A stretch of 20,688 nucleotides of DNA from JBKHJA01 sp046538375 (GCA_046538375.1 JBKHJA010000045.1:1-20688); one strand, 5' to 3'; counted from the stretch's first letter, positions 1 to 7,482 are shown. Numbers and translations are program-made. Notes: generated from the letters alone by a model not told the origin.

Positions 1-735
1 AGTGAGCTTTTCGGCTATGAGGCGGGGGCTTTTACTGACGCCAAGAAAAGGAAGATCGGGCTGATGGAGAGGGGAGATGAGGGAACAGTTTTTTTTGATG
101 AGATTGGAGATATGTCCTTGAACCTCCAGGCAAAGCTGCTGAGAGTGCTGGAGGAGGAAACATTCACCCGGCTGGGAGGAAATAAACAGATAAGAGTCAA
201 TATCCGGGTTATCGCCGCCACCAACAGAGATTTGGCCAAGGCCACAGAAGAGGAAAAATTCAGGGAAGATCTTTACTACCGTCTGAATGTGGTTCCTATT
301 CAGATTCCTCCTTTGAGATCGAGAAAAGAGGATATCATGCCCCTGGCCCTTTCTTTTATTCAAGATTTCAACCGAGAACTTAAGCGTTCTTACCGTGGTA
401 TCTCCTATGATGCATCTCAGGCGATGCTGAAATATCCATGGCCTGGAAATGCCAGGGAACTGAAAAATATTATCGAAAGAATCATGTCTCTTTTTGTAGC
501 AGATGAAATTTTAGTCCATCATCTGCCGGTGGAAATAAGAAATTATAAAAAAACGCACCAGGATAAAACCGTAGAAGATGTTTTACCTGAGGATTCGCTT
601 TTGACTTTGGAGCAGCTGGAGAAAAAATATATCCAGAAAGTCCTGGAAAGCACCGGCAACAATAAAACCCAGGCTGCCAAAATTCTGGGCATCCACCCCA
701 CCTCGCTTTTCAGAAAGATCAAAGCCTGGGAATGA
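1..735 (+). CDS. Sigma-54-dependent transcriptional activator (AAA+ and Fis-type HTH), 5' end outside window
   Basis: Bacterial enhancer-binding protein that uses ATP hydrolysis to open sigma-54 promoters. The reading frame is open from base 1, so the receiver/sensor domain and Walker A lie upstream of the window. Visible from residue 1 of the fragment: ELFGYE and the sigma-54 contact loop, here GAFTDA (residues 9-14) instead of the usual GAFTGA; Walker B TVFFDE (29-34); sensor-I/arginine-finger region around RVIAATNRDL and FREDLYYRLNV; sensor II GNARELKN; and a C-terminal Fis-type helix-turn-helix (last ~40 residues, NNKTQAAKILGIHPTSLFRK). It lies directly upstream of tandem dyad repeats and a sigma-54 promoter, so it probably controls the next two genes. 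Whether it is a response regulator (NtrC/AtoC-like) cannot be told without the N-terminus. Family assignment is secure. Confidence 0.95.
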   Translation, partial: SELFGYEAGAFTDAKKRKIGLMERGDEGTVFFDEIGDMSLNLQAKLLRVLEEETFTRLGGNKQIRVNIRVIAATNRDLAKATEEEKFREDLYYRLNVVPIQIPPLRSRKEDIMPLALSFIQDFNRELKRSYRGISYDASQAMLKYPWPGNARELKNIIERIMSLFVADEILVHHLPVEIRNYKKTHQDKTVEDVLPEDSLLTLEQLEKKYIQKVLESTGNNKTQAAKILGIHPTSLFRKIKAWE

Positions 736-772
736 GATTCTGTCCTTCCTGAGAGGGATTAACAACTCCACC

Positions 773-818
773 ATAGCAAAATACTATATAGCAAAATGCT
801 ATAATAGCAGATTGCAAA
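773..818. promoter_or_regulatory. Tandem dyad repeats, candidate upstream activator sites for the sigma-54 activator
   Basis: Two back-to-back 15-bp units lie at 773-787 (ATAGCAAAATACTAT) and 788-802 (ATAGCAAAATGCTAT). The second is a perfect ATAGCA-AAA-TGCTAT inverted repeat and the first has one mismatch. A third, weaker unit (ATAGCAGATTGCAAA) is at 804-818. Centres are about 69-100 bp upstream of the predicted start of the sigma-54 promoter at 853-870, the usual place for enhancer-binding-protein sites. The activator gene ends 38 bp earlier. Function is inferred from symmetry, repetition and position. Confidence 0.7.
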
Positions 819-852
819 AAACCTAACACACTCATTCTAAACAAATTATATT

Positions 853-870
853 TTGGCATGAGAATTGCTA
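853..870 (+). promoter_or_regulatory. Sigma-54 (-24/-12) promoter
   Basis: TTGGCATG-AGAA-TTGCTA matches the sigma-54 consensus (TGGCACG-N4-TTGCW) with exact GG-to-GC spacing: GG at 855-856 and GC at 867-868. This predicts transcription starting near base 880, just upstream of the ribosome site at 891-898 of the small ORF at 905. An ATG at 878 would therefore lie at or before the transcript start and is not the real start codon. Confidence 0.85.
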
Positions 871-904
871 TATATTTATGGTGTTGATAAAAGGAGGTTT
901 CATC

Positions 905-1174
905 ATGAGCAATCATAAAAAATCATCAGCCTTAAAAGAAAAATATGGAGACGAAGCTTTTGACAGGAAAGAAGGAAAAATCCACAAAGCAGAGATAATC
1001 CCCTGGCCTGATCTCGGTGATCTGACAGAGAAGAAGAGACAGAAAAAAAAGAAAAGAGTCAGGTTGGATCAGAAATTTCTTTATTACAAAGGAAAAAAAA
1101 TACCTATTCTTCAATTCCAGAAGTCAGGATATGACAAATTGTTGAAGCTTTTGGTCAAAGAGATAGGGAGGTGA
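905..1174 (+). CDS. Small basic hypothetical protein, first gene of the sigma-54 operon
   Basis: An 89-residue protein that I do not recognise. The start ATG at 905 is chosen because AAAGGAGGT lies 7 bases before it and the in-frame ATG at 878 precedes the predicted transcription start. The protein is very rich in Lys/Arg, with a cluster KKRQKKKKRVR around residues 43-53, then a segment KFLYYKGKKIPIL and an amphipathic C-terminus. There is no signal peptide, membrane segment or Cys motif. Its stop overlaps the Shine-Dalgarno of the dehydrogenase gene 4 bp downstream, so the two are cotranscribed and probably translationally coupled. It could be a regulator or partner of the dehydrogenase, but nothing in the sequence proves this. 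Confidence 0.75.
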   Translation: MSNHKKSSALKEKYGDEAFDRKEGKIHKAEIIPWPDLGDLTEKKRQKKKKRVRLDQKFLYYKGKKIPILQFQKSGYDKLLKLLVKEIGR

Positions 1175-1178
1175 CAGC

Positions 1179-2474
1179 ATGCAGCAAGAAGCGAAGATCA
1201 AATATTTTCCTCCTCCCATCAGGAAAGAAAAGGGATACGATCCCTTCTTGGAAGCCACCATCCAGTTTGAACGGGCTGCCTCTTTTCTGGATGTTGAGCC
1301 CTGGATTTATCAGAGACTGAAACATACAGAGAAAGAACTCACTGTTCATCTGGCCGTCACCATGGATGATGGACGGGCAGAAACGTTTACCGGGTTTAGA
1401 GTGCAGCATTCCACGGTGAGAGGGCCTTCCAAGGGAGGCATCCGGTACAGCCCCGATGCTTCCTTGAGTGAATGCAAAGCTCTGGCCGCATGGATGACAT
1501 GGAAATGTGCTGCCATCGACCTTCCCTTTGGAGGAGCAAAGGGAGCGGTCATCTGTGATCCCACCAAAATGTCAGAAAACGAGCTGAAGAAGTTGACCAA
1601 AGAATACACTCTGGCCATAAAGGAAATCATCGGGCCTTACAAAGATATTCCAGCCCCGGATATGTTCACCAATTCTCAGACCATGGCCTGGATTGCTGAT
1701 GCCTACAGACAGAGTCATGGTTATCTGGAGCCGGCTGTGGTTACCGGAAAGCCGGTCAACCTGTGGGGTTCCTTGGGCAGAGAAGGAGCCACCGGCTTAG
1801 GAATGTTTATGGTCCTCAAGGAAGCCTCCAGGTATCTTGAACTTCCGTTAGAAGGGAAGAAAGCGGCCATCCTGGGCTTCGGCAATGTGGGTACTTCTGC
1901 GGCCAAACTGATGCATAAAGCCGGATGTCGAGTGGTGGCTGTGACCGATATTTATGGCGGAATTCAAAACCAGAAAGGAATAGATCCTTTTGAGCTGGAG
2001 GAGCAGGTGGCCCAAACAGGCTCAGTCAAAAATTTCCCCGGCACTGAACCTATAGATAATGAGAGTCTGGTTTGTTTACCTTGTGATATTCTGGTTCCCG
2101 CTGCGGTGGAAGGTCAAATCAACAAAGACAATGCGGATAAAGTGAAAGCAAAAATTGTTCTGGAGGGAGCCAACGGCCCCACCACCCTGGAAGCAGACGA
2201 GATTCTACAGGAGAAAAAAGTCCTGGTTGTTCCCGATATTCTGGCCAATGCCGGTGGGGTCACTGTATCTTACTTAGAATGGGTGCAAGATTTGCAGAGA
2301 TATTTCTTTTCTGAAGAAGAGATCGTGGAGAAAACGGAAAAGAAGATGAAAAAAGCCTTTTGGGAGGTAATCTCTGCCATGGAAAAGCATAAGCTCACCA
2401 TGAGAGAAGCCGTGTACATCCTGGCTGTGGGAAGAGTGGCTGAATCTTTAAGGATTTTGGGGAGAGCGGCCTAA
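1179..2474 (+). CDS. gdhA: Glu/Leu/Phe/Val dehydrogenase, probably glutamate dehydrogenase
   Basis: Cytosolic oxidative deamination of glutamate to 2-oxoglutarate plus ammonia (or the reverse) with NAD(P). At 431 residues it has the usual length of hexameric bacterial and archaeal enzymes. Landmarks: substrate-binding KGGIRY (85-90), catalytic-lysine motif GGAKG (118-122), PAPDMF (158-163) with the conserved Asp, Rossmann motif GFGNVG (233-238), and NAGGVTVSYLEW near residues 355-367, typical of the family. A Shine-Dalgarno GGGAGGTG lies at 1166-1173. It is the second gene of a unit starting from a sigma-54 promoter, so expression probably responds to nitrogen or amino-acid supply through the upstream activator. 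Cofactor preference is not read from sequence here, and a branched-chain amino-acid dehydrogenase is a less likely alternative because of the length and the KGGIRY/GGAKG context. Confidence 0.95.
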   Translation: MQQEAKIKYFPPPIRKEKGYDPFLEATIQFERAASFLDVEPWIYQRLKHTEKELTVHLAVTMDDGRAETFTGFRVQHSTVRGPSKGGIRYSPDASLSECKALAAWMTWKCAAIDLPFGGAKGAVICDPTKMSENELKKLTKEYTLAIKEIIGPYKDIPAPDMFTNSQTMAWIADAYRQSHGYLEPAVVTGKPVNLWGSLGREGATGLGMFMVLKEASRYLELPLEGKKAAILGFGNVGTSAAKLMHKAGCRVVAVTDIYGGIQNQKGIDPFELEEQVAQTGSVKNFPGTEPIDNESLVCLPCDILVPAAVEGQINKDNADKVKAKIVLEGANGPTTLEADEILQEKKVLVVPDILANAGGVTVSYLEWVQDLQRYFFSEEEIVEKTEKKMKKAFWEVISAMEKHKLTMREAVYILAVGRVAESLRILGRAA

Positions 2475-2505
2475 ATCGGTATTGATTCTCCTCCTTAATA
2501 GACCG

Positions 2506-2529
2506 GAGGGAAGGGAAGATCCTTCCCTC
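2506..2529 (+). terminator. GC-rich hairpin after gdhA, possible terminator
   Basis: GAGGGAAGG (2506-2514) and CCTTCCCTC (2521-2529) form a perfect 9-bp stem with a 6-base loop, 31 bases after the gdhA stop. No T-run follows (C-rich instead), so intrinsic termination is uncertain. Being symmetric, it could also slow transcription coming from the opposite strand. Confidence 0.4.
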
Positions 2530-2697
2530 TCCCCCCGCTTCTCATCCGGAGCAAGAGCGAGTATTCTAGGCTCCTGCGTGCTAAGCCTTAGCCAAGGTCA
2601 AGCCTTTCTTTCCTTACTCTTGAGTGGCTTAGATTGGAGAGTATTTGGGAGTTAACGGAATTTCTTAGGATCTTCACCCAGGATTAACAAAATCTTA

Positions 2698-3027
2698 ATG
2701 CTTAAAAGGATCTTTCTCTATTCTTATGCCCGGGGAAGAATTTCTGTCAAGGGGGAATACATCCGGGCCGAAGACAGCCAAAACAGAAGTTATGGCTGGT
2801 ATATTCAGACAGGTTATTATCTCCTGTCTGAAAAGCTCCAGGCTGTGGCCAGGCTTGATTCCTATGATGATAACAGCCACGGTTATGGAAACAGAATCCA
2901 GGCGTTCACATATGGAGTAAACTGGTTTTTTTCCAAAATAACCAAGCTTCAGATCAATTATGAGTACTACCACGGAGCTCCATCTTTTCCCGGGGTCATA
3001 CTGGCTCGGTTCCAGGCAGGCTTTTGA
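2698..3027 (+). pseudogene. 5'-truncated outer-membrane porin remnant (phosphate-selective porin O/P-like C-terminus)
   Basis: About 109 codons that read as the last strands of an outer-membrane beta-barrel: alternating aromatic/polar strands (GWYIQTGYYL, KLQAVARLDSYD, QAFTYGVNWFF, KLQINYEYY) and a terminal FQAGF ending in Phe, the classical barrel-assembly signal. The arrangement resembles the C-terminus of porin O/P-type proteins. Full-length members are several times longer, and there is no signal peptide and no ribosome site before the ATG at 2698. The frame stays open back to 2656 but without porin-like sequence. I read it as a fragment left by a deletion or rearrangement. Its stop lies only 4 bp from the hypA stop on the other strand. 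It could instead be a frameshifted gene with a lost N-terminus. Confidence 0.7.
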
Positions 3028-3031
3028 AGAA

Positions 3032-3379
3032 TCAGGGGAGCTCCATCTCTATTTTCTCCAGGAGCAATTCTGTTCCGCTCAGAATCTTAAGCTCCCTGGA
3101 CTTGCATTTGTCACAGATGAACACGAAATCCTCTTTGATGGCCTGAGTACGGCATTTCTGGCATTCTGTTTTAAGAGGGACTTTTTTGATGACCAGCTTG
3201 GATTCAGAAGCCAGAGTGTCCTTTTTGTAGATGTCAAAAGCGGTCTTCAGGAACTCTGGGACCACTCCTGAGAGAGCCCCTACCCGGAGTTTGACCACAG
3301 TGATTTTTCTGGCTTTTTTTTCTTCGGCCTTTTCTTCCAGGATTTCAAACAGGTTGGCCACGATAGAGAGTTCATGCAT
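3032..3379 (-). CDS. hypA: Hydrogenase nickel-incorporation protein HypA
   Basis: Delivers Ni(II), with HypB, to the large subunit of [NiFe] hydrogenase. At 115 residues it has the normal length. The N-terminus MHELSI contains the Ni-binding His2, and the C-terminal half carries the structural zinc site as two CxxC pairs (CQKC and CDKC, about residues 73-76 and 89-92). The start ATG overlaps the hypB stop by 8 bp and has no good Shine-Dalgarno, suggesting translational coupling. It is the last gene of the long leftward operon. hypC, hypD, hypE and hypF are not in this window and must be supplied elsewhere. Confidence 0.96.
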   Translation of the reverse strand: MHELSIVANLFEILEEKAEEKKARKITVVKLRVGALSGVVPEFLKTAFDIYKKDTLASESKLVIKKVPLKTECQKCRTQAIKEDFVFICDKCKSRELKILSGTELLLEKIEMELP

Positions 3380-4043
3380 GCTTCTGGCGCAGTTTAAGAA
3401 GAGAAGAGATGAAATAATCCACCAGTTCCCTTACCCCTGTGTCTTTGAAGGCAGAGGTGATGAACAATTTCAATCCAGGGTTGATCTCTGCTGCTTCTTT
3501 CTTGGCATTTTCCAGATCAAAGGGGAGGGCGGAGATGAGATCAGCTTTGGTGATGATCAGACAGTGGGCGGTGGTGAAAGCCTTGGGATATTTTTTGGGC
3601 TTGTCATCTCCTTCAGGAGTGGAAAGGAGCACACACCTCAAGCTCTCACCCAGGTCGTAGGAAGCGGGGCAGACCAGATTGCCCACATTCTCGATAAACA
3701 AAAAGTCCAGGTCTGAGGGGATTTGAGAAAAGATTTTCCCCACCATTTTGGCTTCCAGGTGGCAGGCTCCTCCTGTTAAAATCTGCCAGGCGGGGATGCC
3801 TTTTCTCCTTATTCTCTCCGCATCTCTTTCTGTTTCGATATCTCCTTCGATAACTCCCACCTTGTAGCCAGGCTTCAGTATCTCCGCTATTCTCTCCAGA
3901 AGAGTGGTTTTCCCCGCTCCTGGAGAGCTCAACAGGTTGATGGTCAAAATTCCTTTCCCCATCAGTTTTGTCCGGATTTCAGAGGCAATTTTTTTGTTGG
4001 AACCCAGGAGTTCTTCTAAAACCAGTAATTCTTTCTTCTTCAT
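3372..4043 (-). CDS. hypB: Hydrogenase nickel-incorporation GTPase HypB
   Basis: GTPase and metal chaperone for [NiFe] hydrogenase maturation. It has 223 residues, with P-loop SSPGAGKTT near residue 40, switch residues around EGDIETERDAERI, metal-site motif ACHLEA and Cys in GNLVCP (the dimer-interface metal site of HypB), and guanine-recognition TKAD. There is no His-rich N-terminal nickel-storage stretch, so this is the short form. It sits between the endopeptidase gene and hypA, a maturation trio directly downstream of the hydrogenase structural genes. The ribosome site is weak. Confidence 0.96.
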   Translation of the reverse strand: MKKKELLVLEELLGSNKKIASEIRTKLMGKGILTINLLSSPGAGKTTLLERIAEILKPGYKVGVIEGDIETERDAERIRRKGIPAWQILTGGACHLEAKMVGKIFSQIPSDLDFLFIENVGNLVCPASYDLGESLRCVLLSTPEGDDKPKKYPKAFTTAHCLIITKADLISALPFDLENAKKEAAEINPGLKLFITSAFKDTGVRELVDYFISSLLKLRQKHA

Positions 4044-4068
4044 GCTGATGATGTGGCCTTCATTTGTT

Positions 4069-4548
4069 TTATGGTGCTTCCAGTTCTTTTCTGGCCTTCT
4101 TTATGATGGAAGGAAGAGATGCGGCCATATCTTGGGTCAGTCCTTCTCCGAGATTATACATGTTCTTGGCTTCCACAGCGATGATTTTTATTTTCTCTGG
4201 GACTTTGAGCCCCAATTTTTTCCCGACAGCCAGGGTCTGGGGAACCGAGACATAATGAGGAGAAGGCCCAGGAATGTGTCTTAAATCATCCTGTTCAAGG
4301 AGATGAATCCTGCCTGGAACAGGATTTTCTTTTTTTATGGTATCGATGATCACCAGCTTATCATAGCCCACCATGACCTCCAGCAGGGAAAGGCCGGATA
4401 GAGAACACTCCTCAAAGTCAACGTGTCCATACCTGGACTGCTGGCCTGTGGAGGTTCGCATCTCTTCCTTAAGTTGACGAACCGCAAGGATACCCACTCC
4501 ATCATCGCCGTAAAGTTCGTTGCCCATTCCTAAAACCAGTGTTTTCAC
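4069..4548 (-). CDS. Hydrogenase maturation endopeptidase (HycI/HyaD/HoxW family)
   Basis: Protease that trims the C-terminal tail of the nickel-loaded hydrogenase large subunit. The family signature GMGNELYGDDGVG is at residues 7-19; the Glu and Asp in it are the Ni-sensing ligands, and DTI near residue 75 is a further conserved site. The start is chosen as GTG at 4548, because upstream codons overlap the end of mvhA in another frame and show no homology, and family proteins begin just before the GMGN motif. No clear Shine-Dalgarno is visible; mvhA stops 16 bp upstream, so coupling is likely. About 159 residues, normal length. Its natural substrate is the neighbouring MvhA with a 25-residue tail. 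Confidence 0.92.
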   Translation of the reverse strand: MKTLVLGMGNELYGDDGVGILAVRQLKEEMRTSTGQQSRYGHVDFEECSLSGLSLLEVMVGYDKLVIIDTIKKENPVPGRIHLLEQDDLRHIPGPSPHYVSVPQTLAVGKKLGLKVPEKIKIIAVEAKNMYNLGEGLTQDMAASLPSIIKKARKELEAP

Positions 4549-4564
4549 TTGGTGATTGGAGGGA

Positions 4565-6025
4565 TTATTTTTTGAGCTGTTTGATGAGTTCCTTATCTCG
4601 GTTGTAGATGTTGATGACCAGGGGCATATCTCCAGGAAGAGCATGGGTCCCGCAGGCATGACAGGGGTCATAGGGCCTGAAAGCCATCTCGGCCATGTTC
4701 AGCAGTCCTTCTGAGACTTTTCCTCCCTTGATGAAGGCTTTGGCAGCTTTCTCGATGGACATGTTGATAGCCGCGGCATTGTTAACAGTAGCCACAATCA
4801 GGTTAGCTTCGGTGATGATTCCCTGTTCATCGGTCTTATAATGGTGGAACAGAGTCCCACGGGGCGCTTCCACCACCCCTACACCCTCATCGGGCGTTTC
4901 GGTGGGGATGTTGCGGATGTTGGGATCAGTGATATCCTTGTTCTCCAGGAGCTTGACCATGGTTTCGGCTGCTTGCAGAGCTTCGATCAGACGTGCCCAG
5001 TGAAAAGCCAAGGTGTTGTGAACAGGCTTGCCTCCCAGTGTCTCGTACATCTTCTGGTAATGCTCTTGCGCCAGAGGAGTGGCCATTCCGTCAGATGCAT
5101 TGAGACGAGCCAAAGGCGCAACGCGGTAAACTCCGCTGTCTTTTCCTTCCGTGAAGCCGTGCCAGCCAATCTTTTTCAAGAAAGGGAACTTGATGTAAGA
5201 CCAGGGTTCAACGTGCTCAGCCACGTGCTCGAGGTACTCTCTGGGCTTGAATTTGGCAAATTCCTTTCCTTCAGGATCGACCACCCGGATATCTCCGTCG
5301 TAGAAATTGACCTTGTTGTTTTCATCCACCAGACCCATATAATAGGTTATGATTTTATAGGCGTCACCCACCACCACATCCACGTATTCTTTGTTTTTGA
5401 GGACCACGTCATCAAAGATCTGGAGGGCAAATTGGGCAAATTCGACAGAAAATTTGGCTGTCTCCAGGAACTGCACTCTGTGCTCTTCATCCAGTCCTTT
5501 GGAGACTCCTCCAGGAAGCCCGCACACCGGATGGATGACTTTGCCGCCTAAGTGGTTGATGATATCCCGAGCTTCCCGTCTGGCCCGGATGACTTTTTTG
5601 CCTGCCTCCAGGCCTGCTTTTGCGATCACTCCCAGGATATTCCTTTCTGCCGCCGGAGCCTGAGGACCTACCACAAAGTCCGGTCCTCCCAGGAAAAAGA
5701 AATGAAGGGTATGATCTTCGAACTGGAAAGTATTGTAAATGAGCTCTCTGATCATCCGTCCGGTAGGGGTCGGTTGGACGTGGAAAAGATCATCCAGGGT
5801 TTTGGTTGAGGCCATATGGTGAGCAGTAGGGCAAACCCCACAGATACGGGGAGTGATCCGGGGCATCTCCTCGGCCGGCCTGCCTACAGCAAACTGTTCA
5901 AAGCCTCTCAGTTCTGGAATCTGGAGGATGGCTCTTTCCACATCCCCTTTGTCATCAAGAAATATCTCTATCTTTCCATGGCCTTCCAAACGAGTGATGG
6001 GATCTATGGTTATTCTTTCGGTCAT
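4565..6025 (-). CDS. mvhA: [NiFe] hydrogenase large subunit, group 3 (Mvh/F420-non-reducing type)
   Basis: Catalytic subunit for H2 oxidation or production. It has 486 residues. Both nickel-binding motifs are intact: RICGVC (60-65, C62 and C65) followed by PTAHH, and DPCHACGTH near the C-terminus (C455, C458, H461). Twenty-five residues follow H461 (ALPGDMPL...), the peptide that the downstream endopeptidase would remove. The N-terminal signature ITRLEGHGKIEI is typical of the family. There is no signal peptide or twin-arginine partner, so it is cytosolic. GGAGG lies 7 bases before the ATG, and the gene overlaps mvhG by 4 bp. The mvhD-mvhG-mvhA order and Hdr partners favour group 3c-like function; exact subgroup needs phylogeny. 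Confidence 0.96.
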   Translation of the reverse strand: MTERITIDPITRLEGHGKIEIFLDDKGDVERAILQIPELRGFEQFAVGRPAEEMPRITPRICGVCPTAHHMASTKTLDDLFHVQPTPTGRMIRELIYNTFQFEDHTLHFFFLGGPDFVVGPQAPAAERNILGVIAKAGLEAGKKVIRARREARDIINHLGGKVIHPVCGLPGGVSKGLDEEHRVQFLETAKFSVEFAQFALQIFDDVVLKNKEYVDVVVGDAYKIITYYMGLVDENNKVNFYDGDIRVVDPEGKEFAKFKPREYLEHVAEHVEPWSYIKFPFLKKIGWHGFTEGKDSGVYRVAPLARLNASDGMATPLAQEHYQKMYETLGGKPVHNTLAFHWARLIEALQAAETMVKLLENKDITDPNIRNIPTETPDEGVGVVEAPRGTLFHHYKTDEQGIITEANLIVATVNNAAAINMSIEKAAKAFIKGGKVSEGLLNMAEMAFRPYDPCHACGTHALPGDMPLVINIYNRDKELIKQLKK

Positions 6026-7002
6026 TTTATGGCCTCCATTCTTCGCCGTTTTAAAGTGGAGTGGGGCAGGCTGAAACGATAGAACGTACCTGCCGGGTCC
6101 ACAATAGTTTTTACGATTTTTTCTATTTCTTTTTCATCGTCTGTATCCACGATAGAAGCCAGAGCGGACAGGAATTTTGCCCCTTGGTCATAAACTTGGT
6201 CGGTGGGGCCGAAGCACCCTCGGCAGGGCATGTTGGCTTCGATGCATCTTTCCCCACAGCCGGTGCGGGTGGCCGGTCCCATGCAGATCACTCCTTGAGC
6301 TAAGAAACATTCTTCAGGATCAAGCTCCACTTCCCAGGGCCTCTTTATTTCTTTCATGGTTAATTTTTCAGGTTTTGTCTCATTCCTCTCACAATCGTCA
6401 CATAAGGATTTATTGGGAGAAAGGACCGATCCTTTGGGAGGGAGCTTACCTTCCAGTATGGCTTGAACAGCATTCATGATTAAGTCTCGGGGTGGGGCGC
6501 AGCCAGGAAGGTAATAATCCACATCGATCACCTGGTCCAGAGCATAAACCGTGTCGTAGAATTTAGGCAGATGGAGTTCTTTGCCATCCACTTCTGTTTT
6601 TTCCAGAGGTACGGTTTTATCAGGATTGTCGGTAGAAGGAGTGGTGTGATAGGCTCGGTTGAAAATAGCTTCTTTATTCCAGAAATTTCCCAATCCCGGG
6701 ATTCCGCCAAGATGAGAGCAGCTTCCGTGAGCCACCACCATCTGAGATTTTTTTCTCAGAAGCTTCACCATCTCTTCCTGTTCAGAAAGGCGGACCGCTC
6801 CGTTGATGAAGCTGACCGCAATGGAACCGTCTTCCATGGCTTCCACATCTTTTCTCTTGAAATCTAAGGCCACCGGCCAGAAGACGATATCCACGGCTTC
6901 TACTACCTTGAGGATGTCCTCGGCCAGGTCGACCACTGACTCTTCGCATCCTCCACAGGATGCGCACCAGTAAAATGCAACCTTAGGCTTTTCTGCGCTC
7001 AT
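6022..7002 (-). CDS. mvhG: [NiFe] hydrogenase small subunit (Mvh type)
   Basis: Electron-transfer subunit pairing with MvhA. About 326 residues. The N-terminal Cys motif CASCGGCEE (13-21) with C95 (GSCSHLGG) and C168 (LPGCAPP) provides the proximal cluster ligands. A Cys-rich C-terminal part (C201, C204, C232, C240, C249, C253, C260, C263) would bind the medial and distal clusters. There is no twin-arginine signal, as expected for cytosolic group 3. The start is ATG at 7002 because GGAGG lies 5 bases upstream; an in-frame GTG at 7008 sits too close to that site. It overlaps mvhD by 20 bp and mvhA by 4 bp. Confidence 0.96.
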   Translation of the reverse strand: MSAEKPKVAFYWCASCGGCEESVVDLAEDILKVVEAVDIVFWPVALDFKRKDVEAMEDGSIAVSFINGAVRLSEQEEMVKLLRKKSQMVVAHGSCSHLGGIPGLGNFWNKEAIFNRAYHTTPSTDNPDKTVPLEKTEVDGKELHLPKFYDTVYALDQVIDVDYYLPGCAPPRDLIMNAVQAILEGKLPPKGSVLSPNKSLCDDCERNETKPEKLTMKEIKRPWEVELDPEECFLAQGVICMGPATRTGCGERCIEANMPCRGCFGPTDQVYDQGAKFLSALASIVDTDDEKEIEKIVKTIVDPAGTFYRFSLPHSTLKRRRMEAIK

Positions 7003-7423
7003 TTTCACCTCCGTTCCAGTTCAAGGGTCCCAATTTCTTTATTTGTTCAGTGAAATCATTGCAGACCTGCTGGAATTTTCCTCCTTCGGCGGCTGAAACC
7101 CATTCCAGCCTGAATCTATCCGGCTCTATGCCGAACTGATCCAGCATTTTTGAAAGAAGTCTATGTCTTCTCAGGGCTTTATAGTTGCCTTCTTGGTAAT
7201 GGCAGTCTCCCGGATGACATCCAGATATAAGGACACCGTCAGCTCCTTCAGCGAAAGCTTTGAGGACGAACTGGGGGTCGACTCGGCCGCTGCACATCAC
7301 CCGAATGATCCGAAGATTTGGCGCGTAACTCATGCGGGCTGTTCCAGCCAAGTCCGCCCCTGTGTAAGAGCACCAATTACACAAGAAACCAACCAGTTTA
7401 GGCTCAAAAGCTTGATCACTCAT
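6983..7423 (-). CDS. mvhD: MvhD-type [2Fe-2S] protein linking hydrogenase to HdrA
   Basis: Small iron-sulfur protein that carries electrons between [NiFe] hydrogenase (or formate dehydrogenase) and HdrA in Mvh-Hdr complexes. 146 residues, typical length. Conserved Cys: C15 and C18 (LCNWCSYTGAD), C44 (MCSGR), C69 and C74 (GCHPGDCHY). The start at 7423 is set by GAGGAGG 6 bases upstream; an in-frame ATG at 7450 lacks such a site. A 95-bp gap separates it from the upstream HdrA-like fusion gene, the largest gap inside the operon, and holds a possible secondary promoter. Its presence is strong evidence that this hydrogenase docks on a HdrA-type subunit. Confidence 0.95.
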   Translation of the reverse strand: MSDQAFEPKLVGFLCNWCSYTGADLAGTARMSYAPNLRIIRVMCSGRVDPQFVLKAFAEGADGVLISGCHPGDCHYQEGNYKALRRHRLLSKMLDQFGIEPDRFRLEWVSAAEGGKFQQVCNDFTEQIKKLGPLNWNGGENERRKA

Positions 7424-7482
7424 AGTTGGCCTCCTCTTTTTGTTGTTCATTCGCGCTTTGGTGTTGGCAAATGAAGCCAGAT

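Noticed and set aside
878..904. Longer start (ATG at 878) for the small ORF before gdhA
   Set aside because: It lies at or before the predicted sigma-54 transcription start (~880), and the strong Shine-Dalgarno at 891-898 serves the ATG at 905.
2580..2592. Short palindrome GCTAAG-C-CTTAGC after gdhA
   Set aside because: Only 6-bp arms with a 1-base centre, too short a loop for an RNA hairpin and no repeat partner; chance match likely.
4549..4671. Longer N-terminus for the hydrogenase endopeptidase gene (start at 4671)
   Set aside because: The extra 41 codons are read out of frame from the mvhA 3' end, contain Ser/Asn-rich non-homologous sequence, and family members begin just before the GMGNE motif.
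4841..5551. 236-codon open frame on the plus strand inside mvhA
   Set aside because: Antisense shadow of a highly conserved gene; no ribosome site or recognisable protein.
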